Shown: positions 46,827 through 59,800, numbered from the stretch's first letter. The stretch is DNA of 64,000 nucleotides from Ixodes scapularis (GCF_016920785.2 NW_024609879.1:10727145-10791144), one strand, 5' to 3'. Notes: a model not told the origin generated them from the letters alone. Numbers and translations are program-made.

Positions 46827-47488
46827 AATAATAATAATAATAGTCTTTATTGATCAAAATCAACAGTATAAAATGTCAGGTCTGCCGAACCCGGTTAGGG
46901 CTTTTGTGGCGCGACCTGGCAGTGGAAGCACATTCTTCACAACAAAAATACAACACAAATTAGCGACTGGTACTCAAAATTCAGAATGCTTATTTCTTCC
47001 ATTAAACAGTCTCTTGACATTCTTTTTAAGGTGATAATCCGATTTGGAAGTAAATATAGAGTCAGGTAATGCGTTGAATATTTTCGGAACATAAAATGCA
47101 CTAATGCTTTCCCCATAGCGACTATATACACGTGGGACTTCAAAGCGAGTATTACACCTTGTTGTACGTGGTGCAACTCTTTGAATGATAAAGTCCCTGT
47201 TCCAAAAGTAGTGCTGCACGACAGTTTGCGAAAAGAGAGAATAAAAACAAGGTAACTGAAGCAAGGCGAAGATATTGTCACTTGAACATAGCGATAAATT
47301 ACAAGACACACTTTTCAACATCCCCTTCAAGATACCATCGATTCTATCATGCCATTGCAAGGAACAATAAAAAAAGAGAGTAATGCCGTATCGGAGCACA
47401 CTATAGGCCAGAGAATTCATTATCAACTTTCTCACTGCAAACGGAAGAAACATTTTTAAATTGTAAAGCTGGCATTAAACACTTCGGA

Positions 47489-47557
47489 GACGGTTCGCAA
47501 CAAAAGCGATATGCGTATTCCGGTGACGGTTCGCAACAAAAGCGATATGCGTATTCC
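47489..47557. repeat. 36-bp in-frame duplication in LINE RT
   Basis: GACGGTTCGCAACAAAAGCG plus 13 following bases occur at 47489 and 47525, identical, adding 12 codons (NTHIAFVANR twice) to the minus frame. Confidence 0.9.
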
Positions 47558-48648
47558 ATGATAAATCGAAATAAAAAAAGATACCAAGATACTTCACAGA
47601 ATTAACATACTGGACAGGAGTGCAGCAACAAGGAACACAGAGCCATGCAAAAATAAGTTCGGGAAGGCAGTGAGCTTTTTCCAAGGGCTGGGAAAACAGA
47701 TGAACTTAGTTTTTAAAGAATTCACAGTTATTCTGTTTTCTTTGAACCAATCCATAACTGCGACAGCATCCGTTTGTAGCATACGCATGGCGGGTTCAAT
47801 ATCGGTGTGACTGATAAATAAAAGAGTGTCATCCGCATATTGTAGCATGTTACTAGTGACAACAGCAGGAAGATCGTTTACATAGATATTGAATAATAAA
47901 GGAGATAGTATGGAAGCCTGCGGCACTCCAGAGAGAAGAACTTTGCTACTACGAACATTACTTAAGGACACCAACTGTGAACATGACCGTAAGTAATTTT
48001 GCAGCAGAGCGAAGAAAGGACCGCTGAATTTTACACGGTACAATTTTTTAAGTAAAATTGCATGATTAACAGAATCACATGCTTTTCTAACATCGAGGAA
48101 AAGAGCACATACACAGGAGTTGTTATTGAAAGACGAATGAAGGAAGTCGGAGAACACGTCTAGTAAGCATGACGTGCCACGCCCCGTGACAAAGCCATGC
48201 TGTGTAGATGAGATGATACAATGCTTATCAAGAAAACCATTCATGGAAACCATTACGTGTTTTTCTAAAATTTGTGATATGCATGGCAGTATCGAAATGG
48301 GTCGATACGATGACAGCAAGTTACGAGGGCCACCTTTGTGGATGGGTACTACGATTGCTTTTTTTAGATCTGCAGGCAAACAGCCAGAACATATAAACCC
48401 ATTTATCATAGCTACCAGTACTTCTGCAAGCACATCAAAATTATCATAGAGGTCTATGGTAGATATACCATCGATTCCGGGTGATTTATTTCTTTTGAAA
48501 GAAAACAGAATGGAACGTAACTCGGCCCTTGAAATTGCAGGAAAAACGCAGATGACGAGACTATATTTATATCATAAGCATTGGGCGCACCATCCTCTGT
48601 GCTATTACAAATGGAAGAGGCAAATATTGAGCAAAAGAAGTAGCTGTG

Positions 48649-48776
48649 GTAACTAAATTGGTTTCAAAGCTCTTCTCCAACAGGTCAGCGGCACTTTTTC
48701 GAGAGACACCGCGTAACTAAATTGGTTTCAAAGCTCTTCTCCAACAGGTCAGAGGCACTTTTTCGAGAGACACCGC
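48649..48776. repeat. 64-bp tandem duplication in LINE
   Basis: GTAACTAAATTGGTTTCAAA starts copies at 48649 and 48713, 64 bp apart with one difference (CAGCGG/CAGAGG). The length is not a multiple of three, so it shifts the frame. Confidence 0.9.
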
Positions 48777-49147
48777 GAAGCTCGTTAATTATGGACCACG
48801 TTTCCCTAGAGTTGAAACGCGCGTTATAAAGTTCTCCTGTATAATGATTACTTTTAGCAGAGCGTATTAGTGCATTTACATGGTTCCGAGATGCCTTGTA
48901 TTTCGCTCGCTACTCCTCATTTCTGGGCGCACGCCGGCTACGCTTCCAAAGGAGTTTCTTATTTCTGATGGCCTAAAGAATGTTGTAGTTAAGCCATACT
49001 TGTTCTAATTTACGCTTTTTTACATTAACAGTTACTGTGCTAGGAGTCTTAAATATTTTAATAAGCGAGACTACTTTAGAATAGAGTTGAGATGGGTCTT
49101 CGACACGTAGTAGAGACTCCCAATCATAGAAAGTAACAGTAACTTCG

Positions 49148-49870
49148 GAAGTAACTTCCGAAAAGTCTTTGATTTAATCAAGCATCAAGTACTACTAACA
49201 AAGCTAAACACGTGTTGTGTAAGGGGCATAGCGAATGAATTAATTAATAGTTACTTGAGTTGTCGATTACCATTCACCATTTATAACGGCGTCAAATCAG
49301 ATATCCACCAAATGGCGTATGGCCTCCCGCAAAGATCAATTTTAGGACCATTGCTGTTTCTTATTTACATCCATGATATTGTTAATATTTTGCATCGCTC
49401 AAAAATGGTATTATTCACAGACTCGAGTGTATTTTTTTCCCGATGGTAACCTCCAGTGTCTTGAAAGCACTGCTAATTATTGGTTAAATGATTTATCACT
49501 GTGTTCAGTTGCAGACCAGCTTGAATTGAATATTTTAAAACCTAAATAGATTGTTTTGGGGGCAAAAAAAGGGATGGTTAACTACGATATAGATATAAGG
49601 TTTAACTTCCACAAATTTGAGAAGGTTTAATGATTAAATTTCCTGTGTGTATGTTTTCATGAACACCTGAACTGGACAACTCATGTGTCCAAGTTGTCCA
49701 TAACACTATCAAGATAAATTGCCACAATACACAAATTGAAATATTTATTATCAACATGGCTTTAGTGCAAATTATACTATGCACTTGTTCACCCTCATTT
49801 ACATTACTGCTCATTGGTTTGGGGTACGACGACTAAAAGTAACCTTGAAAAACTACTAGTGCTCCGGCGG
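49148..49870 (+). pseudogene. LINE reverse transcriptase, second part (interrupted copy)
   Basis: It resumes the copy broken at 46826: NFRKVFDLIKHQVLLTKL (FDFRKAFD motif region), IANELINSYL, YGLPQRSILGPLLFLIYIHDIV, then FTDSS where YADD(T) is expected. Later broken frames give WLNDLSLC, LNWTTHVSKL and ALVHPHLHYCSLVWGTT. The join across the insertion restores LD-FRK order, showing one original element. The catalytic YADD is changed to FTDS and there are frameshifts, so it is dead. Confidence 0.82.
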
Positions 49871-49951
49871 GGTGACGGTTGAAATTATCGTGAAAGGAAA
49901 GTGGGGGGGTAGTCCGTGTTCAGGCGGGAGGACGCGACCGGGATGATGACG

Positions 49952-49953
<2 letters not shown>

Positions 49954-49984
<31 letters not shown>
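49954..49984. repeat. (TA)n microsatellite, outer left
   Basis: An uninterrupted TA run between the LINE end and the ribozyme-like segment. Confidence 0.95.
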
Positions 49985-49986
<2 letters not shown>

Positions 49987-50084
49987 AGGACATTTCACAA
50001 CCATCCACCCTGAAGAAAAGCGGTCCCCGCTTGAAACGTCGGTGCAGTAAAGAAAGGCCTTTCCTGGATCTCCTCCACTTTCGT
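49985..50084 (+). ncRNA. hammerhead-ribozyme-like core, Penelope tail fragment
   Basis: CTGAAGA (50010-50016, matching CUGANGA), one extra A, a 6-bp stem II AAGCGG/CCGCTT with TCC loop, GAAA (50033-50036), then CGTCGGTG. These are the two conserved core strands of a hammerhead in order. The one extra A before stem II is off consensus. Complementary stem I and a GUH cleavage site upstream were not found, since the upstream side is cut by the TA run, so this is likely a 5'-truncated inactive copy. The rest (AAAGAAAGGCCTTTCC and onward) fits a retroelement 3' tail. The same AAACGTCGG follows the hairpin at 23.15 kb. Confidence 0.5.
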
Positions 50085-50108
50085 TATATATATATATATA
50101 TATATATA
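50085..50108. repeat. (TA)n microsatellite at left edge of the array
   Basis: It directly abuts the first partial 468-bp unit, which in other units has TTGAATATA at this point; the TA run may have grown from that word. Confidence 0.9.
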
Positions 50109-53100
50109 CAACACGGGCACTTCACGTCATCGTACGTGGTCTCCGAGGAGGATATGAACGAATATGTGCAGATGAATGAACCGTACTTAATTTAATGAAT
50201 CAAAGAATAGAAGTTTCCAGGAACCCGCCGAAAGCCAAAAATTGGCGGAGCCAGGATTTGAACTCTGGGCCTCCCAATGTCCGGTCGGGTGTGCTAACCA
50301 CTACACCACTCCACCTTGGCTTTCTGGCGTTTCCTACCTGTCTTATTAATGCACAAGAAACGAAATGTATCCAATCGGAGGTGCTCTGGAAACACACGCC
50401 GCCGCGTGGAACGCGGTACGACGCTTAGTGTCACGTGGTACGTGCTCGTTTGTGCTCCAGAAATCCTCCCACTGTTTGTCTCGCCCCGTGTACATGTAGT
50501 ATTCTTTGTTTATGAGCTTTTAGAGACACGGTATCATCATCATCTGCGAGAATCAAGAGCCACGTTATTGAATATACAACACGGGCACTTCACGTCATCG
50601 TACGTGGTCTCCGAGGAGGATATGAACGAATATGTGCAGATGAATGAACCGTACTTAATTTAATGAATCAAAGAATAGAAGTTTCCAGGAACCCGCCGAA
50701 AGCCAAAAATTGGCGGAGCCAGGATTTGAACTCTGGGCCTCCCAATGTCCGGTCGGGTGTGCTAACCACTACACCACTCCACCTTGGCTTTCTGGCGTTT
50801 CCTACCTGTCTTATTAATGCACAAGAAACGAAATGTATCCAATCGGAGGTGCTCTGGAAACACACGCCGCCGCGTGGAACGCGGTACGACGCTTAGTGTC
50901 ACGTGGTACGTGCTCGTTTGTGCTCCAGAAATCCTCCCACTGTTTGTCTCGCCCCGTGTACATGTAGTATTCTTTGTTTATGAGCTTTTAGAGACACGGT
51001 ATCATCATCATCTGCGAGAATCAAGAGCCACGTTATTGAATATACAACACGGGCACTTCACGTCATCGTACGTGGTCTCCGAGGAGGATATGAACGAATA
51101 TGTGCAGATGAATGAACCGTACTTAATTTAATGAATCAAAGAATAGAAGTTTCCAGGAACCCGCCGAAAGCCAAAAATTGGCGGAGCCAGGATTTGAACT
51201 CTGGGCCTCCCAATGTCCGGTCGGGTGTGCTAACCACTACACCACTCCACCTTGGCTTTCTGGCGTTTCCTACCTGTCTTATTAATGCACAAGAAACGAA
51301 ATGTATCCAATCGGAGGTGCTCTGGAAACACACGCCGCCGCGTGGAACGCGGTACGACGCTTAGTGTCACGTGGTACGTGCTCGTTTGTGCTCCAGAAAT
51401 CCTCCCACTGTTTGTCTCGCCCCGTGTACATGTAGTATTCTTTGTTTATGAGCTTTTAGAGACACGGTATCATCATCATCTGCGAGAATCAAGAGCCACG
51501 TTATTGAATATACAACACGGGCACTTCACGTCATCGTACGTGGTCTCCGAGGAGGATATGAACGAATATGTGCAGATGAATGAACCGTACTTAATTTAAT
51601 GAATCAAAGAATAGAAGTTTCCAGGAACCCGCCGAAAGCCAAAAATTGGCGGAGCCAGGATTTGAACTCTGGGCCTCCCAATGTCCGGTCGGGTGTGCTA
51701 ACCACTACACCACTCCACCTTGGCTTTCTGGCGTTTCCTACCTGTCTTATTAATGCACAAGAAACGAAATGTATCCAATCGGAGGTGCTCTGGAAACACA
51801 CGCCGCCGCGTGGAACGCGGTACGACGCTTAGTGTCACGTGGTACGTGCTCGTTTGTGCTCCAGAAATCCTCCCACTGTTTGTCTCGCCCCGTGTACATG
51901 TAGTATTCTTTGTTTATGAGCTTTTAGAGACACGGTATCATCATCATCTGCGAGAATCAAGAGCCACGTTATTGAATATACAACACGGGCACTTCACGTC
52001 ATCGTACGTGGTCTCCGAGGAGGATATGAACGAATATGTGCAGATGAATGAACCGTACTTAATTTAATGAATCAAAGAATAGAAGTTTCCAGGAACCCGC
52101 CGAAAGCCAAAAATTGGCGGAGCCAGGATTTGAACTCTGGGCCTCCCAATGTCCGGTCGGGTGTGCTAACCACTACACCACTCCACCTTGGCTTTCTGGC
52201 GTTTCCTACCTGTCTTATTAATGCACAAGAAACGAAATGTATCCAATCGGAGGTGCTCTGGAAACACACGCCGCCGCGTGGAACGCGGTACGACGCTTAG
52301 TGTCACGTGGTACGTGCTCGTTTGTGCTCCAGAAATCCTCCCACTGTTTGTCTCGCCCCGTGTACATGTAGTATTCTTTGTTTATGAGCTTTTAGAGACA
52401 CGGTATCATCATCATCTGCGAGAATCAAGAGCCACGTTATTGAATATACAACACGGGCACTTCACGTCATCGTACGTGGTCTCCGAGGAGGATATGAACG
52501 AATATGTGCAGATGAATGAACCGTACTTAATTTAATGAATCAAAGAATAGAAGTTTCCAGGAACCCGCCGAAAGCCAAAAATTGGCGGAGCCAGGATTTG
52601 AACTCTGGGCCTCCCAATGTCCGGTCGGGTGTGCTAACCACTACACCACTCCACCTTGGCTTTCTGGCGTTTCCTACCTGTCTTATTAATGCACAAGAAA
52701 CGAAATGTATCCAATCGGAGGTGCTCTGGAAACACACGCCGCCGCGTGGAACGCGGTACGACGCTTAGTGTCACGTGGTACGTGCTCGTTTGTGCTCCAG
52801 AAATCCTCCCACTGTTTGTCTCGCCCCGTGTACATGTAGTATTCTTTGTTTATGAGCTTTTAGAGACACGGTATCATCATCATCTGCGAGAATCAAGAGC
52901 CACGTTATTGAATATACAACACGGGCACTTCACGTCATCGTACGTGGTCTCCGAGGAGGATATGAACGAATATGTGCAGATGAATGAACCGTACTTAATT
53001 TAATGAATCAAAGAATAGAAGTTTCCAGGAACCCGCCGAAAGCCAAAAATTGGCGGAGCCAGGATTTGAACTCTGGGCCTCCCAATGTCCGGTCGGGTGT

Positions 53101-56100
53101 GCTAACCACTACACCACTCCACCTTGGCTTTCTGGCGTTTCCTACCTGTCTTATTAATGCACAAGAAACGAAATGTATCCAATCGGAGGTGCTCTGGAAA
53201 CACACGCCGCCGCGTGGAACGCGGTACGACGCTTAGTGTCACGTGGTACGTGCTCGTTTGTGCTCCAGAAATCCTCCCACTGTTTGTCTCGCCCCGTGTA
53301 CATGTAGTATTCTTTGTTTATGAGCTTTTAGAGACACGGTATCATCATCATCTGCGAGAATCAAGAGCCACGTTATTGAATATACAACACGGGCACTTCA
53401 CGTCATCGTACGTGGTCTCCGAGGAGGATATGAACGAATATGTGCAGATGAATGAACCGTACTTAATTTAATGAATCAAAGAATAGAAGTTTCCAGGAAC
53501 CCGCCGAAAGCCAAAAATTGGCGGAGCCAGGATTTGAACTCTGGGCCTCCCAATGTCCGGTCGGGTGTGCTAACCACTACACCACTCCACCTTGGCTTTC
53601 TGGCGTTTCCTACCTGTCTTATTAATGCACAAGAAACGAAATGTATCCAATCGGAGGTGCTCTGGAAACACACGCCGCCGCGTGGAACGCGGTACGACGC
53701 TTAGTGTCACGTGGTACGTGCTCGTTTGTGCTCCAGAAATCCTCCCACTGTTTGTCTCGCCCCGTGTACATGTAGTATTCTTTGTTTATGAGCTTTTAGA
53801 GACACGGTATCATCATCATCTGCGAGAATCAAGAGCCACGTTATTGAATATACAACACGGGCACTTCACGTCATCGTACGTGGTCTCCGAGGAGGATATG
53901 AACGAATATGTGCAGATGAATGAACCGTACTTAATTTAATGAATCAAAGAATAGAAGTTTCCAGGAACCCGCCGAAAGCCAAAAATTGGCGGAGCCAGGA
54001 TTTGAACTCTGGGCCTCCCAATGTCCGGTCGGGTGTGCTAACCACTACACCACTCCACCTTGGCTTTCTGGCGTTTCCTACCTGTCTTATTAATGCACAA
54101 GAAACGAAATGTATCCAATCGGAGGTGCTCTGGAAACACACGCCGCCGCGTGGAACGCGGTACGACGCTTAGTGTCACGTGGTACGTGCTCGTTTGTGCT
54201 CCAGAAATCCTCCCACTGTTTGTCTCGCCCCGTGTACATGTAGTATTCTTTGTTTATGAGCTTTTAGAGACACGGTATCATCATCATCTGCGAGAATCAA
54301 GAGCCACGTTATTGAATATACAACACGGGCACTTCACGTCATCGTACGTGGTCTCCGAGGAGGATATGAACGAATATGTGCAGATGAATGAACCGTACTT
54401 AATTTAATGAATCAAAGAATAGAAGTTTCCAGGAACCCGCCGAAAGCCAAAAATTGGCGGAGCCAGGATTTGAACTCTGGGCCTCCCAATGTCCGGTCGG
54501 GTGTGCTAACCACTACACCACTCCACCTTGGCTTTCTGGCGTTTCCTACCTGTCTTATTAATGCACAAGAAACGAAATGTATCCAATCGGAGGTGCTCTG
54601 GAAACACACGCCGCCGCGTGGAACGCGGTACGACGCTTAGTGTCACGTGGTACGTGCTCGTTTGTGCTCCAGAAATCCTCCCACTGTTTGTCTCGCCCCG
54701 TGTACATGTAGTATTCTTTGTTTATGAGCTTTTAGAGACACGGTATCATCATCATCTGCGAGAATCAAGAGCCACGTTATTGAATATACAACACGGGCAC
54801 TTCACGTCATCGTACGTGGTCTCCGAGGAGGATATGAACGAATATGTGCAGATGAATGAACCGTACTTAATTTAATGAATCAAAGAATAGAAGTTTCCAG
54901 GAACCCGCCGAAAGCCAAAAATTGGCGGAGCCAGGATTTGAACTCTGGGCCTCCCAATGTCCGGTCGGGTGTGCTAACCACTACACCACTCCACCTTGGC
55001 TTTCTGGCGTTTCCTACCTGTCTTATTAATGCACAAGAAACGAAATGTATCCAATCGGAGGTGCTCTGGAAACACACGCCGCCGCGTGGAACGCGGTACG
55101 ACGCTTAGTGTCACGTGGTACGTGCTCGTTTGTGCTCCAGAAATCCTCCCACTGTTTGTCTCGCCCCGTGTACATGTAGTATTCTTTGTTTATGAGCTTT
55201 TAGAGACACGGTATCATCATCATCTGCGAGAATCAAGAGCCACGTTATTGAATATACAACACGGGCACTTCACGTCATCGTACGTGGTCTCCGAGGAGGA
55301 TATGAACGAATATGTGCAGATGAATGAACCGTACTTAATTTAATGAATCAAAGAATAGAAGTTTCCAGGAACCCGCCGAAAGCCAAAAATTGGCGGAGCC
55401 AGGATTTGAACTCTGGGCCTCCCAATGTCCGGTCGGGTGTGCTAACCACTACACCACTCCACCTTGGCTTTCTGGCGTTTCCTACCTGTCTTATTAATGC
55501 ACAAGAAACGAAATGTATCCAATCGGAGGTGCTCTGGAAACACACGCCGCCGCGTGGAACGCGGTACGACGCTTAGTGTCACGTGGTACGTGCTCGTTTG
55601 TGCTCCAGAAATCCTCCCACTGTTTGTCTCGCCCCGTGTACATGTAGTATTCTTTGTTTATGAGCTTTTAGAGACACGGTATCATCATCATCTGCGAGAA
55701 TCAAGAGCCACGTTATTGAATATACAACACGGGCACTTCACGTCATCGTACGTGGTCTCCGAGGAGGATATGAACGAATATGTGCAGATGAATGAACCGT
55801 ACTTAATTTAATGAATCAAAGAATAGAAGTTTCCAGGAACCCGCCGAAAGCCAAAAATTGGCGGAGCCAGGATTTGAACTCTGGGCCTCCCAATGTCCGG
55901 TCGGGTGTGCTAACCACTACACCACTCCACCTTGGCTTTCTGGCGTTTCCTACCTGTCTTATTAATGCACAAGAAACGAAATGTATCCAATCGGAGGTGC
56001 TCTGGAAACACACGCCGCCGCGTGGAACGCGGTACGACGCTTAGTGTCACGTGGTACGTGCTCGTTTGTGCTCCAGAAATCCTCCCACTGTTTGTCTCGC

Positions 56101-56781
56101 CCCGTGTACATGTAGTATTCTTTGTTTATGAGCTTTTAGAGACACGGTATCATCATCATCTGCGAGAATCAAGAGCCACGTTATTGAATATACAACACGG
56201 GCACTTCACGTCATCGTACGTGGTCTCCGAGGAGGATATGAACGAATATGTGCAGATGAATGAACCGTACTTAATTTAATGAATCAAAGAATAGAAGTTT
56301 CCAGGAACCCGCCGAAAGCCAAAAATTGGCGGAGCCAGGATTTGAACTCTGGGCCTCCCAATGTCCGGTCGGGTGTGCTAACCACTACACCACTCCACCT
56401 TGGCTTTCTGGCGTTTCCTACCTGTCTTATTAATGCACAAGAAACGAAATGTATCCAATCGGAGGTGCTCTGGAAACACACGCCGCCGCGTGGAACGCGG
56501 TACGACGCTTAGTGTCACGTGGTACGTGCTCGTTTGTGCTCCAGAAATCCTCCCACTGTTTGTCTCGCCCCGTGTACATGTAGTATTCTTTGTTTATGAG
56601 CTTTTAGAGACACGGTATCATCATCATCTGCGAGAATCAAGAGCCACGTTATTGAATATACAACACGGGCACTTCACGTCATCGTACGTGGTCTCCGAGG
56701 AGGATATGAACGAATATGTGCAGATGAATGAACCGTACTTAATTTAATGAATCAAAGAATAGAAGTTTCCAGGAACCCGCC
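50109..56781 (-). repeat. 468-bp tandem array, left arm (~14.3 units)
   Basis: The unit recurs every 468 bp (for example GAATCAAAGAATAGAAG at 50195, 50663, 51131 and so on to 56279). Units look identical when read line by line; text lines repeat exactly every 2340 bp. Each unit contains a tRNA-like sequence on the minus strand, a CCGCGT-GGA-ACGCGG hairpin and a CATCATCATC run. The repeated 77- and 115-codon plus frames and 65-codon minus frame are kept only because the units are identical; they have no recognisable domain. It starts inside a unit at the TA run and ends at ACCCGCC, where orientation flips. Confidence 0.97.
50243..50315 (-). tRNA. tRNA-like gene, first of 14 in left arm
   Basis: 73 nt: acceptor GGTGGAG/CTCCGCC pairs (one G-T), D arm GTGT/GCAC around AGTGGTTA with A box TGGTGTAGTGG, anticodon stem CCCGA/TTGGG with loop CCGGACA (GGA at anticodon place, but C not T at position 33), B box AGTTCAAATCC. 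The T stem pairs poorly unless one A is bulged. ATTTTTG follows three bases after the 3' end, a pol III terminator. Copies lie at 50243+468k to 50315+468k for k=0-13 (last 56327-56399). It is best called a tRNA-derived sequence or SINE-type promoter; whether it makes a usable tRNA is doubtful. The nominal identity would be Ser, but the long variable arm is missing. Confidence 0.7.
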
Positions 56782-56835
56782 AGGACATTGGGAGGCCCAG
56801 AGTTCAAATCCTGGCTCCGCCAATTTTTGGCTTTC
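56782..56835. repeat. 54-bp centre of the giant palindrome
   Basis: It lies between arm ends ACCCGCC (to 56781) and GGCGGGT (from 56836). It is single-orientation unit sequence (plus) from AGGACATTGGG to TTTGGCTTTC and includes the 3' half of one tRNA-like copy (56783-56822, B box but no A box). A 5' portion of a unit was lost where the orientation changes. Confidence 0.95.
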
Positions 56836-59800
56836 GGCGGGTTCCTGGAAACTTCTATTCTTTGATTCATTAAATTAAGTACGGTTCATTCATCTGCACA
56901 TATTCGTTCATATCCTCCTCGGAGACCACGTACGATGACGTGAAGTGCCCGTGTTGTATATTCAATAACGTGGCTCTTGATTCTCGCAGATGATGATGAT
57001 ACCGTGTCTCTAAAAGCTCATAAACAAAGAATACTACATGTACACGGGGCGAGACAAACAGTGGGAGGATTTCTGGAGCACAAACGAGCACGTACCACGT
57101 GACACTAAGCGTCGTACCGCGTTCCACGCGGCGGCGTGTGTTTCCAGAGCACCTCCGATTGGATACATTTCGTTTCTTGTGCATTAATAAGACAGGTAGG
57201 AAACGCCAGAAAGCCAAGGTGGAGTGGTGTAGTGGTTAGCACACCCGACCGGACATTGGGAGGCCCAGAGTTCAAATCCTGGCTCCGCCAATTTTTGGCT
57301 TTCGGCGGGTTCCTGGAAACTTCTATTCTTTGATTCATTAAATTAAGTACGGTTCATTCATCTGCACATATTCGTTCATATCCTCCTCGGAGACCACGTA
57401 CGATGACGTGAAGTGCCCGTGTTGTATATTCAATAACGTGGCTCTTGATTCTCGCAGATGATGATGATACCGTGTCTCTAAAAGCTCATAAACAAAGAAT
57501 ACTACATGTACACGGGGCGAGACAAACAGTGGGAGGATTTCTGGAGCACAAACGAGCACGTACCACGTGACACTAAGCGTCGTACCGCGTTCCACGCGGC
57601 GGCGTGTGTTTCCAGAGCACCTCCGATTGGATACATTTCGTTTCTTGTGCATTAATAAGACAGGTAGGAAACGCCAGAAAGCCAAGGTGGAGTGGTGTAG
57701 TGGTTAGCACACCCGACCGGACATTGGGAGGCCCAGAGTTCAAATCCTGGCTCCGCCAATTTTTGGCTTTCGGCGGGTTCCTGGAAACTTCTATTCTTTG
57801 ATTCATTAAATTAAGTACGGTTCATTCATCTGCACATATTCGTTCATATCCTCCTCGGAGACCACGTACGATGACGTGAAGTGCCCGTGTTGTATATTCA
57901 ATAACGTGGCTCTTGATTCTCGCAGATGATGATGATACCGTGTCTCTAAAAGCTCATAAACAAAGAATACTACATGTACACGGGGCGAGACAAACAGTGG
58001 GAGGATTTCTGGAGCACAAACGAGCACGTACCACGTGACACTAAGCGTCGTACCGCGTTCCACGCGGCGGCGTGTGTTTCCAGAGCACCTCCGATTGGAT
58101 ACATTTCGTTTCTTGTGCATTAATAAGACAGGTAGGAAACGCCAGAAAGCCAAGGTGGAGTGGTGTAGTGGTTAGCACACCCGACCGGACATTGGGAGGC
58201 CCAGAGTTCAAATCCTGGCTCCGCCAATTTTTGGCTTTCGGCGGGTTCCTGGAAACTTCTATTTTTTGATTCATTAAATTAAGTACGGTTCATTCATCTG
58301 CACATATTCGTTCATATCCTCCTCGGAGACCACGTACGATGACGTGAAGTGCCCGTGTTGTATATTCAATAACGTGGCTCTTGATTCTCGCAGATGATGA
58401 TGATACCGTGTCTCTAAAAGCTCATAAACAAAGAATACTACATGTACACGGGGCGAGACAAACAGTGGGAGGATTTCTGGAGCACAAACGAGCACGTACC
58501 ACGTGACACTAAGCGTCGTACCGCGTTCCACGCGGCGGCGTGTGTTTCCAGAGCACCTCCGATTGGATACATTTCGTTTCTTGTGCATTAATAAGACAGG
58601 TAGGAAACGCCAGAAAGCCAAGGTGGAGTGGTGTAGTGGTTAGCACACCCGACCGGACATTGGGAGGCCCAGAGTTCAAATCCTGGCTCCGCCAATTTTT
58701 GGCTTTCGGCGGGTTCCTGGAAACTTCTATTCTTTGATTCATTAAATTAAGTACGGTTCATTCATCTGCACATATTCGTTCATATCCTCCTCGGAGACCA
58801 CGTACGATGACGTGAAGTGCCCGTGTTGTATATTCAATAACGTGGCTCTTGATTCTCGCAGATGATGATGATACCGTGTCTCTAAAAGCTCATAAACAAA
58901 GAATACTACATGTACACGGGGCGAGACAAACAGTGGGAGGATTTCTGGAGCACAAACGAGCACGTACCACGTGACACTAAGCGTCGTACCGCGTTCCACG
59001 CGGCGGCGTGTGTTTCCAGAGCACCTCCGATTGGATACATTTCGTTTCTTGTGCATTAATAAGACAGGTAGGAAACGCCAGAAAGCCAAGGTGGAGTGGT
59101 GTAGTGGTTAGCACACCCGACCGGACATTGGGAGGCCCAGAGTTCAAATCCTGGCTCCGCCAATTTTTGGCTTTCGGCGGGTTCCTGGAAACTTCTATTC
59201 TTTGATTCATTAAATTAAGTACGGTTCATTCATCTGCACATATTCGTTCATATCCTCCTCGGAGACCACGTACGATGACGTGAAGTGCCCGTGTTGTATA
59301 TTCAATAACGTGGCTCTTGATTCTCGCAGATGATGATGATACCGTGTCTCTAAAAGCTCATAAACAAAGAATACTACATGTACACGGGGCGAGACAAACA
59401 GTGGGAGGATTTCTGGAGCACAAACGAGCACGTACCACGTGACACTAAGCGTCGTACCGCGTTCCACGCGGCGGCGTGTGTTTCCAGAGCACCTCCGATT
59501 GGATACATTTCGTTTCTTGTGCATTAATAAGACAGGTAGGAAACGCCAGAAAGCCAAGGTGGAGTGGTGTAGTGGTTAGCACACCCGACCGGACATTGGG
59601 AGGCCCAGAGTTCAAATCCTGGCTCCGCCAATTTTTGGCTTTCGGCGGGTTCCTGGAAACTTCTATTCTTTGATTCATTAAATTAAGTACGGTTCATTCA
59701 TCTGCACATATTCGTTCATATCCTCCTCGGAGACCACGTACGATGACGTGAAGTGCCCGTGTTGTATATTCAATAACGTGGCTCTTGATTCTCGCAGATG

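Larger units (their letters stand above)
46826..49147 (-). pseudogene. LINE (CR1/Jockey-like) inserted into another LINE
   Basis: Minus strand, 5' truncated near 49147, 3' end at an AATAAAGAC-(ATT)n tail at about 46826-46850. The pre-RT part (49147-48440) is broken. The RT frame 48433-47594 has KKAIVVPIHKGG, SSYRPISILPCISQILEK, QHGFVTGRG, LFLDVRKACDSVNH, LSGVPQASILSPLLFNIYVNDL and YADDTLLF (catalytic motif; LDVRKA replaces the usual D.(S/R)KAFD). After a frameshift, frames 47684-47475 and 47453-46974 give YVNSVKYLGI, LSWNTHI and a C-terminal RLFNGRNK. It lacks the endonuclease. It has two internal duplications (36 bp and 64 bp). Confidence 0.88.
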
